Shown here one piece after another: positions 39,266-48,948 of a DNA stretch of 59,643 bases (positions within the stretch are counted from its first letter, which is position 1; each line of letters starts with the position of its first letter). Below the pieces are notes generated by a model that saw only the letters and a program-made list of their open reading frames with translations, was not told the origin of the DNA and did no database searches. Source of the stretch: Deltaproteobacteria bacterium (GTDB taxonomy: Bacteria; Myxococcota_A; Polyangia; Polyangiales; JADJMO01); contig JACPFM010000001.1 of assembly GCA_016182965.1 (NCBI GenBank), positions 99,590 through 159,232 on the forward strand. Direction: 5' to 3'. The translations under genes and the position numbers were made by a program.

Positions 39266-40369
39266 TCAGGGGCCGCGGCAATCGATGGGCGTCGCCACCA
39301 CGCCCTTTTCGGTGCGACGCATGTAGATGACGCCGCCGTCGTCGAGGACCGCGAGCTCGCGGAACGTCTCCTCGGGCGAGCTGTTCGCCGGCACCGTGGT
39401 CATCCCGATCGGCGCGCCGTGCGCAGGCTCGAGGCAGTAGACGGTCAGCATCGGCGCGCCGTCGGGCTCTCCGGTCGGGAGCACCTTCCAGCCGAGCACG
39501 CCGAGGTAGATGATCCCGACGCGATCGCTGTCGAGCAGCACGATGCCGTGCGTGACGAGCGCCGTGTTGAGCTGACGCGTGAAGCGATGCTCCTGCGGCT
39601 CCTTGTTCGTGTACGTCACGAACACGCGCGTGCCCGGGATGTCGCCCCACGCGCGGATGTACCCGTTGCCGTCGCGCGTCGGCCGGCCGGGGATCTCCTT
39701 GCGATCGGGATCGGCCTTGCCCTCGGTGTCGCCGACCTTCACGAGCTGCTCGTGCTCGCGCTCGACGTACACGCTCTTGCCGTCGACGAACACGCCCGTC
39801 GCCGCGCCGCCCTCCGAGAGCCCCTTGCCCTCGAGGGTGATCGAGCCGCGCGGCTTGCCGTCGGGACCGATCACCACGACGCGCTTGTCGGCGAGCCGAT
39901 CGAGCACCACCGCGCCGCCGTCCTTGGTGAGCGCGATGTCCTGCGCGCCCTTCACCGTCAGGGGGATGGTGTCGATCACCTTCCCGTCCTTGCCGATGCG
40001 CACGATCCGATCGTTGACCTGATCGAGCACCCAGGTGACGCCGTCCGGCCCGACGGCGACGCTCATCGGCGCCTCCGGGTTGCCCTCTTGCGGGAGCTTG
40101 CGACCGAGCGCGCCCGACCCCGTGCCCCACGGGAGCTCGAACGCGTTCGGCAGGTTCTTCTGCGGGACGACCATCGAGCCGCTCGGCAGCACGGGGATCG
40201 TGACGGTGGGCATGATCGTCGTCGTCGAGCCCGACACGCTCGGTGAAGCCGACGAGGCGGCGTCGTTGGCGAGCGGGGTGACCGGCTCGCGCTTGGCGAG
40301 CCATGCGATCACGGCGACCAACGCGAGCGCGGCGCCGGCCGCGAGCAACTTCCCGCGCGAGAGCTCCAT
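39266..40369 (-). CDS. Membrane-anchored beta-propeller (NHL-like) protein
   Basis: The product is 367 aa. It has an N-terminal anchor (LLAAGAALALVAVIAWLAKR) and a Ser/Thr/Pro linker. A propeller of repeated blades follows: PMSVAVGPDGVTWVLDQVND, DIALTKDGGAVVLDRLADKR and VFVDGKSVYVEREHEQLVKV. The last visible blade is FRELAVLDDGGVIYMRRTEK. The D-G/N and W/Y strand pattern matches NHL or SMP-30-type propellers. The Cys near the end (PIDCRGP) is paired only with one internal Cys (VYCLEPAH). No enzymatic residues were identified. It is upstream of the flotillin operon on the same strand (40 bases between), so co-transcription is possible. Confidence 0.75.
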   Translation of the reverse strand: MELSRGKLLAAGAALALVAVIAWLAKREPVTPLANDAASSASPSVSGSTTTIMPTVTIPVLPSGSMVVPQKNLPNAFELPWGTGSGALGRKLPQEGNPEAPMSVAVGPDGVTWVLDQVNDRIVRIGKDGKVIDTIPLTVKGAQDIALTKDGGAVVLDRLADKRVVVIGPDGKPRGSITLEGKGLSEGGAATGVFVDGKSVYVEREHEQLVKVGDTEGKADPDRKEIPGRPTRDGNGYIRAWGDIPGTRVFVTYTNKEPQEHRFTRQLNTALVTHGIVLLDSDRVGIIYLGVLGWKVLPTGEPDGAPMLTVYCLEPAHGAPIGMTTVPANSSPEETFRELAVLDDGGVIYMRRTEKGVVATPIDCRGP

Positions 40370-40541
40370 CGCGCCACTATCCCACCTTTCGTCCTGTACG
40401 AGAGATGTGATCGCGATCGATGAAGCGTCTCACGCGCGATACGCCAATCTCCGGTGTAGGACAGTCTCCGCAAATGCCTATTTTTCGAGGGTTTCGTCCG
40501 GACGGGGCGTTGGCATCACAGTCGCAAAGGCGTCGGTCACC

Positions 40542-41327
40542 ATGTCGCTCTTCGCGCGCCTCTCCCTCGTCGTCGCCGTCGTCGCCATCCCGTCGCTCGC
40601 GTCGCTCACCGGCTGCTCGGTGCAGCAGGCGACCGGCGACGGCTCCGAGAGCGAGGAGCTGGTGGGCGCCGAGGAGGACGACGGCACCGACGGTCGCGGC
40701 GCCGAGAGCGTCGTCGGCACCGTCGCCGCGGGCAGCCAGCTGCGCACCACCGCGAACCTGAACCTGCGCAGCGGCGCCGGCACCTCGTACAAGATCCTGC
40801 ACGTCATCCCCAAGGGCTCGTTGGTCACCGTCGTCAGCGGCACGCCGAAGAGCGGCTGGTACAACGTCAAGCACGGCGGCGTCGCCGGCTGGTCGTACGG
40901 CGTGTACCTCGACAAGGTGGCTTCGAGCGGCGGCTCCACCGGCGGCTCCACGGGCGGCTCGACGGGCGGCAGCACGATCGACGGGGCGATCGCCCGCGCG
41001 AAGGCCGGCGTCGGCTTCTCGTACTGGTGGGGCCATGGCCGCTGGTCGTCGGGCGGCGTGTCGTCGTCGGCGCCCGCCGGCTCGTGCTCCGGGTCGTGCC
41101 CCTCGTGCTCGCACTCCGGCAGCTTCGGCGCGGACTGCTCCGGCTACGTCGCGAAGATCTGGCAGGTGCCGTCCTCCAACACCAACCTCTCCGCCGATTC
41201 GCACCCGTACTACACCGGCAACTTCGTCACCGACACCTCGCTGTGGCGCACCGTGAGCCGCGGCTCGGCGAACAACCTCCGCACCGCGAGCTCGACGTAC
41301 AAGGCGATCCGCCGCGCGGGTTACTGA
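40542..41327 (+). CDS. SH3b plus NlpC/P60-like protein, probably truncated in the catalytic domain
   Basis: The product is 261 aa. A lipoprotein-like signal (LSLVVAVVAIPSLASLTGC) is followed by an acidic linker. The SH3b domain (residues about 65-125) reads TANLNLRSGAGTSYKILHVI, then SGWYNVKHGGVAGW. A (GGST)n linker comes next. The NlpC/P60-like segment is RAKAGVGFSYWWGHGRWSSG followed by SFGADCSGYVAKIWQVP, with nucleophile Cys199. Related proteins continue with a His-containing strand about 50 residues later. Here WRTVSRGS passes straight into NNLRTASSTYKAIRRAGY and stops, and no His lies at the expected place. It is probably exported and binds peptidoglycan, with doubtful peptidase activity. 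Confidence 0.8.
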   Translation: MSLFARLSLVVAVVAIPSLASLTGCSVQQATGDGSESEELVGAEEDDGTDGRGAESVVGTVAAGSQLRTTANLNLRSGAGTSYKILHVIPKGSLVTVVSGTPKSGWYNVKHGGVAGWSYGVYLDKVASSGGSTGGSTGGSTGGSTIDGAIARAKAGVGFSYWWGHGRWSSGGVSSSAPAGSCSGSCPSCSHSGSFGADCSGYVAKIWQVPSSNTNLSADSHPYYTGNFVTDTSLWRTVSRGSANNLRTASSTYKAIRRAGY

Positions 41328-41367
41328 GACGCTTTTCCCGCAGGTGGGGGAGGCGTACAGCTGGGGC

Positions 41368-41895
41368 GTGGCCGACTACAAGCTCGATCCCTCTCGCTCG
41401 ACGCTCACGCTCCGCACCCGGTCCGGCGGCTTCTTCGGCGCGCTCGCGCACGATCTCGAGCTCACGGCGCCGCTGCTCCGCGGGCACGCGAAGCTCGAGG
41501 GCGACCGCTGGGACGGCGAGGTCGTGGTGGAGCCGACCGCGATCCGCGTGATCGGCGCGATCAAGAAGGGGCAGGTCGATCGGAGCGTCCTCTCGGCGAA
41601 CGACGTCCGCGAGATCGAGCGGCGCCTCGTCGACCATTTCGGCGGCGCGCGCGAGGTCGTCGTGCGCGGCACCGGCACCGTCGATCGCCCCGAGGTCCGC
41701 GTCACCGTCAGCCGCGAGGGCACCGCGCGCGTGAAGGCCAAGGCGACCGACGAGGGCGACGCGCGCGTCGTCGCCGTGACCGGCACCGTCTCGATGAAGG
41801 CGCTCGGCCTCGGCGAGGTGAAGGGCCCCCTCGGCGCGTTCGTCATCAAGGACGACGTCGAGGTCGAGGGCCGCGCGACGTTCGTGCCTGCGTGA
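41368..41895 (+). CDS. YceI-like lipid-binding-domain protein
   Basis: The product is 175 aa from GTG 41368 (VADYKLDPSRSTLTLRTRSG), which fits the usual start of YceI domains. A GTG at 41344 would add 8 residues and cannot be excluded; GGGGGAGG sits between them. The chain is beta-rich with alternating strands (FFGALAHDLELTAPLLRGHA, GEVVVEPTAIRVIGAIKKG, EVVVRGTGTVDRPEVRVTVS, AVTGTVSMKALGLGEVKGPL), consistent with the YceI barrel that holds isoprenoid-like lipids. There is no signal peptide in this copy. It ends next to a block of heptanucleotide repeats. Confidence 0.75.
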   Translation: MADYKLDPSRSTLTLRTRSGGFFGALAHDLELTAPLLRGHAKLEGDRWDGEVVVEPTAIRVIGAIKKGQVDRSVLSANDVREIERRLVDHFGGAREVVVRGTGTVDRPEVRVTVSREGTARVKAKATDEGDARVVAVTGTVSMKALGLGEVKGPLGAFVIKDDVEVEGRATFVPA

Positions 41896-41929
41896 GACCG
41901 AGTCGTCAGTCGTTAGCTGAAGTCGGAGG

Positions 41930-41957
41930 TCTAGAGTCTAGAGTCTAGAGTCTAGAG
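41930..41957. repeat. Four tandem TCTAGAG heptamers
   Basis: TCTAGAG is repeated exactly four times without spacers, just after the YceI-like gene and ahead of a larger heptad block. Each unit contains CTAG, which is rare in most bacterial genomes. The 286-base gap between the convergent genes is largely made of such repeats. Confidence 0.85.
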
Positions 41958-42068
41958 TCCTGGCGCCTCGCGCTGTGCCGGAGCCAAGCCGCTTCGTCCG
42001 CTGTGGTGCGGCGCAGCCGCATGGAACGTCAGTCGTCAGTCGAGCGCGCGAATCTTCCGTCCAGACGG

Positions 42069-42166
42069 GGTCGAAGGTCGAAGGTCGAACCGGGGGCAAG
42101 CCCCCGGGCCCCCGATGATCACGCTCGACCTTTGACCTTTGACCTTCGACGTTCGACCTTCGACCC
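42069..42166. repeat. Inverted array of heptanucleotide repeats
   Basis: GGTCGAA is repeated three times (42069-42089). After a GGGGGCAAGCCCCC hairpin comes a block of TTTGACC, TTCGACC and GACCTTC heptads up to about 42166. The right block is the reverse complement of the left type, so the whole can form a long stem. It sits between two convergent genes and may also act as a bidirectional terminator. Confidence 0.75.
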
Positions 42167-42181
42167 AGTCGACGAGCGGCT

Positions 42182-43747
<1,566 letters not shown>

Positions 43748-43851
43748 GACGCAGAGCGTAGCATCGGCGTCGAACCCGGATAGGGCGGCGTCATCCGTGC
43801 GCCGCGCGACCGGCCGGAGGCGCGGCGCAGCCGCGTCCGCCTCGATCTCGA

Positions 43852-44562
43852 TCAACCCACGGCGTGACGGCTCTTCGTCTGCTCGAAGGTCTCGACGAGC
43901 CTGGCCGCGAGCTCGTCGTCGGCCTCGAGCGGATCCGAGAAGACGACCCGGATCGGACCGGGCCGGACGGCGGCGCTGCCGCGCGGCAGGCGCGCATGAC
44001 CGCCGACGACGGTGACGCAGACCACCGGTGAGGCCGCCTCGATCGCGAGCATCAGCGCGCCGCGCTTCATGGGGAGCAGCTGCCCACCGGCGCTGCGGGT
44101 CCCCTCGGGGCTCACCAGCACGCACTCGCCGGCGCGCACCCGCGCGGCCGCGCGCGCGACGCTCGGGCGCCACTGCGCCTCGTTGGTGCGATCGACGTGC
44201 ACGTGCCCGGTCGCGCGCATGTGCGCCCCGTAGAACGGCACCCGCGCGACCGCGTTGTTGTACAGCGAGAAGAACGGCCGCCGGATCGCGCTCGCGAGCA
44301 CCAGGTGATCGAGGTGCGACTCCTGGTTCCACATCAACACGAGCCCACCGGAAGCCGGCACCCGCTCGGCGTGCAGCACCTCGAGCTCGACCCCGAGCCG
44401 CCGGAGCGTGCGGCCGAAGGAAGCGCGGATCTCGGCGAGGCCGCCTTCGGTGTTGGTCGACGCGGCGCGCGTGAAGGCGAGCTTCAACAGGTACGGGAGG
44501 ATGTCGGTGCCGACGACCATCGCCGAGCGGAGTGCGTCGGTGGCGCGGGGAGGATCGGCCAT
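43852..44562 (-). CDS. 1-acylglycerol-3-phosphate acyltransferase-like (PlsC family)
   Basis: The product is 236 aa. The acyltransferase motifs are VLMWNQESHLDHLVLA (motif I, where the common NHxxxxD becomes NQESHLD), FFSLYNNAVARVPFYGAHMR, and CVLVSPEGTRSAGGQLLPMK (motif III, PEGTRS). The shift from His to Gln followed by Ser-His is unusual; His remains two positions later (SHLDH). AASPVVCVTVVGGHARLP follows. There is no membrane helix. It acylates a lipid precursor; the exact acceptor is unclear. It lies 104 bases upstream of the DUF362 gene on the same strand and is divergent from the pilin-like membrane gene. Confidence 0.8.
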   Translation of the reverse strand: MADPPRATDALRSAMVVGTDILPYLLKLAFTRAASTNTEGGLAEIRASFGRTLRRLGVELEVLHAERVPASGGLVLMWNQESHLDHLVLASAIRRPFFSLYNNAVARVPFYGAHMRATGHVHVDRTNEAQWRPSVARAAARVRAGECVLVSPEGTRSAGGQLLPMKRGALMLAIEAASPVVCVTVVGGHARLPRGSAAVRPGPIRVVFSDPLEADDELAARLVETFEQTKSRHAVG

Positions 44563-44613
44563 GGCCTCGGAGTCTACCGGCCGGGCACGCGGCAGGTCGC
44601 CTATGCTTGGCCG

Positions 44614-46074
44614 ATGACGCCGGCTCGGCCGCCGCACGGATCGCTCCGGGCCGCCGGGCTCGTACGGGCGATCCCGGCCCTCTGGTGCGCCGCGCTCGGC
44701 GCGCTGGTCGGACACGAGGTGTTCCACCGCGCCGTCGCGACGGGATTGCCGGAACGAGCGTGCCTGACGCACGGCGTGGCGACGGCCGCCTTCTGCGTCG
44801 TCAACTCCTCACTCGTCCTCTACGTCGCCACGCGTGACCTCTCGCGCTTCGCGCGGGCCACCGGCTGCATCGTCGCGTTCGGCGCTGGCCTACTGGTGTT
44901 GTGGCTGTCGCACCAAGTTGCATTCTCATTGTTCACCCGCTTCGACGCCACGGCCTCGCGCGTGCACGAACGCTGGGTCCTGGATGCGAACATGGAGGCC
45001 ATGCGCTTCCTGGGCGCGAATGCGATGGCGCTGTTCTTCGTCCTCCCGTTGGAGCTCCCTCTCATCGGCACGATGCGGCGGCTACGGCGGCGGGTGAGCG
45101 CCGAGGAGCTGGACGAGGCGCTGCTGCTCTTCGGGCTGGGAACGGTCGCCCACGCCGTCGCGTTTCGCGCGATCGGGCCGCGTTCCCCGCAAGTATCGCT
45201 CGCTTTGGTGACCTGCGCCGCGATCGGACTTGGCTTGGCGAGCTACGCCGAGCTGCGGCGCAGGGCGCGCCGTAGATGGCTCGCCAACGTCGCTGCCGAG
45301 CGCGACTCGGCATGGCGGCTGCGAATAGCGGATGCCGACGTCGCGCTGTCGCCCGGGCTGGAACTGCTGGTCGATGATGGTGCGCGACGTTTGATGGTGC
45401 ATGCGCGCTGCGCCGCTCGCGATGCCTATCGCTCGATGACGGACGGCTCGGCGCCACCCGTGGCGTGGCTGCGAACCACGATCGTCGAGCCTTCGACGGC
45501 GCCTTCGATCCCCGCTGTCGGGCGCGTCGCGCCGCTGCGCAGCTTGCTGCTGCGTGCGACGCAAGCCGCCATCCAGAGCGAAGTTTGGCGACCAGGCGCT
45601 ACGAACGCGCGTATGAAGGGCTTGGCCGACGTCGGCTTCGGTTGCCTCGGCGCGATCGCGATGGTCCTCGGCTTCCTTGCCTGGGGCGTCCGAAGAGTCG
45701 GCCCGAAGCACGGCTCGGAAGCGACTCGTTCGCTGGGCCTGCTCGAGACAGGCCTGAGAGCCTACGCCGCCAAGCACCACAGATTCCCGCGCTCTGGGGG
45801 ACCGGTCCCGGCGACGCTGCCGCGCGGTGAATTCTCGGTCCCGGCCTCTGCGTGGGCATCGCCGCCCTGGAGCGACGTCGGCTTCTCGATCGTCGAACCG
45901 CACCACTATCAGTTCGAGATCGAGACCACACCGGATGGCCAACGATGCTGGGCGCGCGCGCGCGGGGATCTCGACGGAGACGGCGTGACCTCACTGTTCG
46001 AGGTGGAGGAACGGATCGGCGCGACGGGCGAGTTGGAGCGCGCGCACGTGCGCATCGAGCGGGAGGACGAGTGA
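44614..46074 (+). CDS. Multi-span membrane protein with pilin-like exported C-terminus
   Basis: The product is 486 aa from ATG 44614. The N-terminal half has several membrane helices (LVRAIPALWCAALGALVGHE, THGVATAAFCVVNSSLVLYV, GCIVAFGAGLLVLWLS, ANAMALFFVLPLELPLIG) plus two more to about residue 210. A soluble beta-rich domain lies at about 230-320. A further helix (VGFGCLGAIAMVLGFLAWGV) precedes EATRSLGLLETGLRAYAAKH, a PxSGGPVP segment, YQFEIETTPDGQRCW and ARGDLDGDGVTSLFEV. The end resembles the C-terminal part of type IV pilin-like proteins, where the GDLDGDG loop is common in myxobacteria. There is no prepilin peptidase site. The combination of a polytopic anchor and a pilin-like end is not familiar to me. 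Confidence 0.65.
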   Translation: MTPARPPHGSLRAAGLVRAIPALWCAALGALVGHEVFHRAVATGLPERACLTHGVATAAFCVVNSSLVLYVATRDLSRFARATGCIVAFGAGLLVLWLSHQVAFSLFTRFDATASRVHERWVLDANMEAMRFLGANAMALFFVLPLELPLIGTMRRLRRRVSAEELDEALLLFGLGTVAHAVAFRAIGPRSPQVSLALVTCAAIGLGLASYAELRRRARRRWLANVAAERDSAWRLRIADADVALSPGLELLVDDGARRLMVHARCAARDAYRSMTDGSAPPVAWLRTTIVEPSTAPSIPAVGRVAPLRSLLLRATQAAIQSEVWRPGATNARMKGLADVGFGCLGAIAMVLGFLAWGVRRVGPKHGSEATRSLGLLETGLRAYAAKHHRFPRSGGPVPATLPRGEFSVPASAWASPPWSDVGFSIVEPHHYQFEIETTPDGQRCWARARGDLDGDGVTSLFEVEERIGATGELERAHVRIEREDE

Positions 46075-46224
46075 ACGCGCACGGCGGCGCGCGGGGCCGC
46101 TGATACTCACCAGGAGATACCCTCGCCGGCGCCGGCCGCTCCGCACGCCGAGCGACCTCCGCGCGGTGCGCGCACGACAGCCACGCAGGTGCCCTACGTC
46201 GCAGGCGCGCTGCGTGTTCGTCGC

Positions 46225-46269
46225 GTTCACGACCGTCCGTGAACGACGCATTCACGACCGTCCGTGAAC
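46225..46269. repeat. Two tandem imperfect palindromes (GTTCACG...CGTGAAC)
   Basis: GTTCACGACCGTCCGTGAAC (46225-46244) is followed at a 26-base step by TTCACGACCGTCCGTGAAC (46251-46269). They are upstream of the Rpn gene. They are related to the palindromes at 3796-3829, with paired changes (T to C with A to G) that keep the arms complementary. Confidence 0.7.
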
Positions 46270-46334
46270 CGCCGGCGGTCATTCCCTGTCCGCCGGCGGC
46301 GTGCATCCATCTCGCCGATGCGCACTTGTGCACG

Positions 46335-47228
46335 ATGAAGCTCCTCGATCCGAAGCTCGACGTCGTGTTCAAGATGCTGTTCGCCGAGCCGGGCAACGGT
46401 CGGCTCCTCGTGTCGCTGCTTACCGCCGTCCTCCGGCCGAAAGCCCCAATTGCGCACGTCACGGTGATCGACCCCGAGGTCCCCAAGGAACTGGTCACCG
46501 ACCGCGGCGTCCGGCTCGACGTGTTGGTGGAGCTCGAGGACGGCAGGCTGGTGGACGTGGAGATGCAGTGCGATCCACGCGGCGGGCACGGCGCGCGCTG
46601 GCTCTATCACTGGGCCAGGCTCTACTCGGGGCGGCTCCGTCGAGGCGACGACTACGACGAGCTCGAGCCGGTCGTCTGCGTCGTCTTCCTTGGCGCGCGC
46701 ACGCCGGCCCATCGATTTCACTCCACGTATGAGGTGCGCGAGATCCACGATCACGCGCTGCTCTCGGGCGTCCTCGCCGTGCACGTCGTCGAGCTGCCCC
46801 GCTTGGAGCGCGCGTCGAGCGAAGGCGAAGGGGTCGAGCTGCAGCGCTGGGCCCGGTTCCTTCGCTTCGACGACGAGCGCGCGCTAGACTCGTTGGCGAG
46901 CGAGTCCCCCATCATGGCCGAAGCGAAGCACGCCCTCGAGGTCCTCTCCCGCGAGCCGTCGGCGCAGCGCATTGCCGAGCTGCGACGCGAGGCGGAGATC
47001 GCCCGCCGGCTCGACCGGGCGGAGGACCGCGCCGATGGGCGTGCGGAGGGGCTCGCCGAGGGCCGCGAGCGAGGCCGTGCGGAAGCGATTCGCGCGAGCA
47101 TCGAGTCGTTCTGCCGGACCTTCGGCATCGATCTCGACGACGGGCGCCGAGCCAGGCTCGACGCGTTCAACGAAGTAGAGCTGACGGCGCTCTTGGACAC
47201 GTTGTTCGCGACCCGCGCTTGGCCTTGA
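46335..47228 (+). CDS. Rpn-family recombination-promoting nuclease / PD-(D/E)xK transposase-like
   Basis: The product is 297 aa from ATG 46335 (MKLLDPKLDVVFKMLFAEPG), the standard start of this family. The nuclease core is RGVRLDVLVELEDGRLVDVE followed by MQ (Asp ... ExQ active site of the PD-(D/E)xK fold). It continues WLYHWARLYSGRLRRGDDYD. The C-terminal half ends in a charged coil (DRADGRAEGLAEGRERGRAE) typical of Rpn proteins and then a conserved helix (TFGIDLDDGRRARLDAF). Rpn proteins make DNA breaks that promote recA-independent recombination in E. coli; some are phage-defence modules. The gene is preceded by palindromic repeats but has no terminal inverted repeats of its own. Confidence 0.85.
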   Translation: MKLLDPKLDVVFKMLFAEPGNGRLLVSLLTAVLRPKAPIAHVTVIDPEVPKELVTDRGVRLDVLVELEDGRLVDVEMQCDPRGGHGARWLYHWARLYSGRLRRGDDYDELEPVVCVVFLGARTPAHRFHSTYEVREIHDHALLSGVLAVHVVELPRLERASSEGEGVELQRWARFLRFDDERALDSLASESPIMAEAKHALEVLSREPSAQRIAELRREAEIARRLDRAEDRADGRAEGLAEGRERGRAEAIRASIESFCRTFGIDLDDGRRARLDAFNEVELTALLDTLFATRAWP

Positions 47229-47328
47229 GCTCGAGGTCGTCCGTGCGTCGTCGGACCCAGTCTCCGTTCGCATCAGTGCGCCTGCGCGCTCGTCCTGCGC
47301 ACGCGACCGGGGCAGCGCTCGAGCGTGC

Positions 47329-47811
47329 TCATCGCCGCGGAAGTCTCGGCCAGATCAGCGCCTTCACTCGCGTCGCCTGCCGCGCGACGCTCAGGAGCAG
47401 GCGCGGGATGCGCACCGCGGTCGTCTCGATCAGCCGCGAGTCCGAGAGGGCCGCCGTCCGGTGGTGCATGATCGCCTGGTACGCGTCGGAGGTGACCATG
47501 CGCACGAACGCGCTTCGCGACGGGTAGTGCACGAGGAGCACCTCGTCCCACGATTCGCCGTCGGGCGCGATGACCGAGGCGCGCGCCTTGCCCATCCACA
47601 GAGGCTGTCCGCCGACCTCGAGGAGGAGCGGCATGACCGCGCGGCCGTACCGCGAGTAGGCCTCTCGTCCGGTGACGTCCGCTGGACGTGGCTCGGGGTA
47701 GTCGGCGACGTCGCGGAATCGGAGCAGGTTCAGCATCACGATCGGCCGGTCGTCGGGCGCGCCTCGAGCGAAGCGCTCGATGTGTTCTCGGGTCGGATTC
47801 ACGATCGGCAT
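47329..47811 (-). CDS. DUF1330-like protein
   Basis: The product is 160 aa. It shows the ferredoxin-like DUF1330 pattern: RPIVMLNLLRFRDVADYPEP, TGREAYSRYGRAVMPLLLEV, GESWDEVLLVHYPSRSAFVR and MVTSDAYQAIMHHRTAALSD. The AYSRYG and YPSRSAF elements are the usual landmarks. The domain is a small alpha/beta sandwich of unknown chemistry. ATG 47811 directly precedes PIVNPTREHIERF. A basic tail (VARQATRVKALIWPRLPRR) follows the domain. Confidence 0.8.
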   Translation of the reverse strand: MPIVNPTREHIERFARGAPDDRPIVMLNLLRFRDVADYPEPRPADVTGREAYSRYGRAVMPLLLEVGGQPLWMGKARASVIAPDGESWDEVLLVHYPSRSAFVRMVTSDAYQAIMHHRTAALSDSRLIETTAVRIPRLLLSVARQATRVKALIWPRLPRR

Positions 47812-47992
47812 CCGTCACCTCCTGGTCCGCGCCGGTCCTCGGCGCTGCATCCGCGCCATCGTATCGGACGGCGTCATCGACACACGAGGCGCGTGCTGAT
47901 CAACGGCTACGCCGCACCGGCGCCAAGCGTCCCGTCGGAGCGAGCCCGAGTGATTCCGAGCCCGGATTGCCCCACCCGGCTACAATCCCCTC

Positions 47993-48574
47993 ATGTCGGA
48001 AGACGAAGAGAAGACGCACGACGAGGATCGCGGTCTCGAGAAGTGGCTCGTCGAGTCACGCACCATCATCGTCGGCGAGGAGATCGGCGACTCGATCTAT
48101 CGGAAGCTCGCGGTCTCGCTCGCGATCATGGAGCGCAAGGAGCCGACCAAGCCGGTCACCGTGCTCGTGAACTCGCCGGGCGGCTCGGCCGACGCGGGCT
48201 TCGCGATGTACGACCTCCTCCGTTGGACTTCGGTGCCGATCCGTACCGTCGCGAACGGCCTCGTCGCCTCGGCGGCCGTGCTCGTCTTCCTTGCTGCGCC
48301 GAAGGGGTCACGGCTCACGCTTCCGAACTCGCGCTTCATGCTCCACCAACCGTCGACGATCGCGCGCGGTCAGGTCACCGACATCGACATCGCGGCGCGG
48401 CAGATCATCGCCCTCAAGCGTCGCTACAACACGATCGTGGCGAACGTCACCGGCAAGCCGGTCGAGCAGGTCGAGACCGACGCCGATCGCGACTTCTGGC
48501 TGAACGCGCAGGAGGCCAAGGACTACGGCCTCGTCGATCGGATCATCGAGAAGCGTACCGATCTCGACGAGTGA
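47993..48574 (+). CDS. clpP: ClpP-family serine protease (paralogue)
   Basis: The product is 193 aa. ClpP landmarks are in order: SRTIIVGEEIGDSIYRKLAV, VLVNSPGGSADAGFAMYDLL (oxyanion loop), NGLVASAAVLVFLAAPKGSR (nucleophile Ser in VASA, usually AASM), LPNSRFMLHQPS (catalytic His) and ETDADRDFWLNAQEAKDYGL (catalytic Asp). IEKRTDLDE ends it. The start MSEDEEKTHDEDRG is acidic and shorter than the common leader. No clpX or tig gene is adjacent, so this is likely an extra ClpP copy with its own partner. It overlaps the 3' end of a minus-strand zinc-ribbon frame by 52 bases. Confidence 0.9.
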   Translation: MSEDEEKTHDEDRGLEKWLVESRTIIVGEEIGDSIYRKLAVSLAIMERKEPTKPVTVLVNSPGGSADAGFAMYDLLRWTSVPIRTVANGLVASAAVLVFLAAPKGSRLTLPNSRFMLHQPSTIARGQVTDIDIAARQIIALKRRYNTIVANVTGKPVEQVETDADRDFWLNAQEAKDYGLVDRIIEKRTDLDE

Positions 48575-48942
48575 TGCGCTCGCGCGGCGCAACGCGTTCC
48601 GACGAGGCCCGATCCTGAGAGCGCGCTCTGAAGACACTCCGGCCGGAGGTCCATGTTGGCGTCGACCCACGCGGCGACGCGATCGGGAGCTCGGATCCGC
48701 GCGGAGGTCTGACTCCTGAGGAGCTCGATCCGGTCCGCCTCCCTGAGCTCCGGCGCGCGCACGACGGCTCTCCGCTCCGGCGCGTGTGCGCCGACCACCG
48801 AGACGGCGCCGCAATACCTGCAGCGGGCGTGGCCGCCATCAGCCGGGACGCCGAGCGGCGCGCCGCAGTGGGGGCACAAGAGGACGCGCGCACCATAGGC
48901 GAATGCTGTGGTTTGGCGCATGCGCGCGAATGAGCGTAGCAT
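48523..48942 (-). CDS. Zinc-ribbon protein, possibly truncated
   Basis: The product is up to 139 aa from ATG 48942, or from ATG 48921 (MRQTTAFAYGARVLLCPHCG). The clear part is a zinc ribbon: LLCPHCGAPLGVPADGGHAR followed by CRYCGAVSVV (CxxC...CxxC). After it the sequence (RAPELREADRIELLRSQTSA, RVAAWVDANMDLRPECLQSA) looks like the beginning of a longer protein. The frame then runs into the clpP 3' end and loses coding character. The gene may be a remnant whose 3' part was lost. It starts back to back with the lipoprotein at 48949 (7 bases). Confidence 0.45.
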   Translation of the reverse strand: MLRSFARMRQTTAFAYGARVLLCPHCGAPLGVPADGGHARCRYCGAVSVVGAHAPERRAVVRAPELREADRIELLRSQTSARIRAPDRVAAWVDANMDLRPECLQSALSGSGLVGTRCAARAHHSSRSVRFSMIRSTRP

Positions 48943-48948
48943 CCTCGC

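Noticed and set aside
46335..47228. Rpn gene as part of a full transposon
   Set aside because: The palindromes upstream do not recur downstream and no target duplication is visible.
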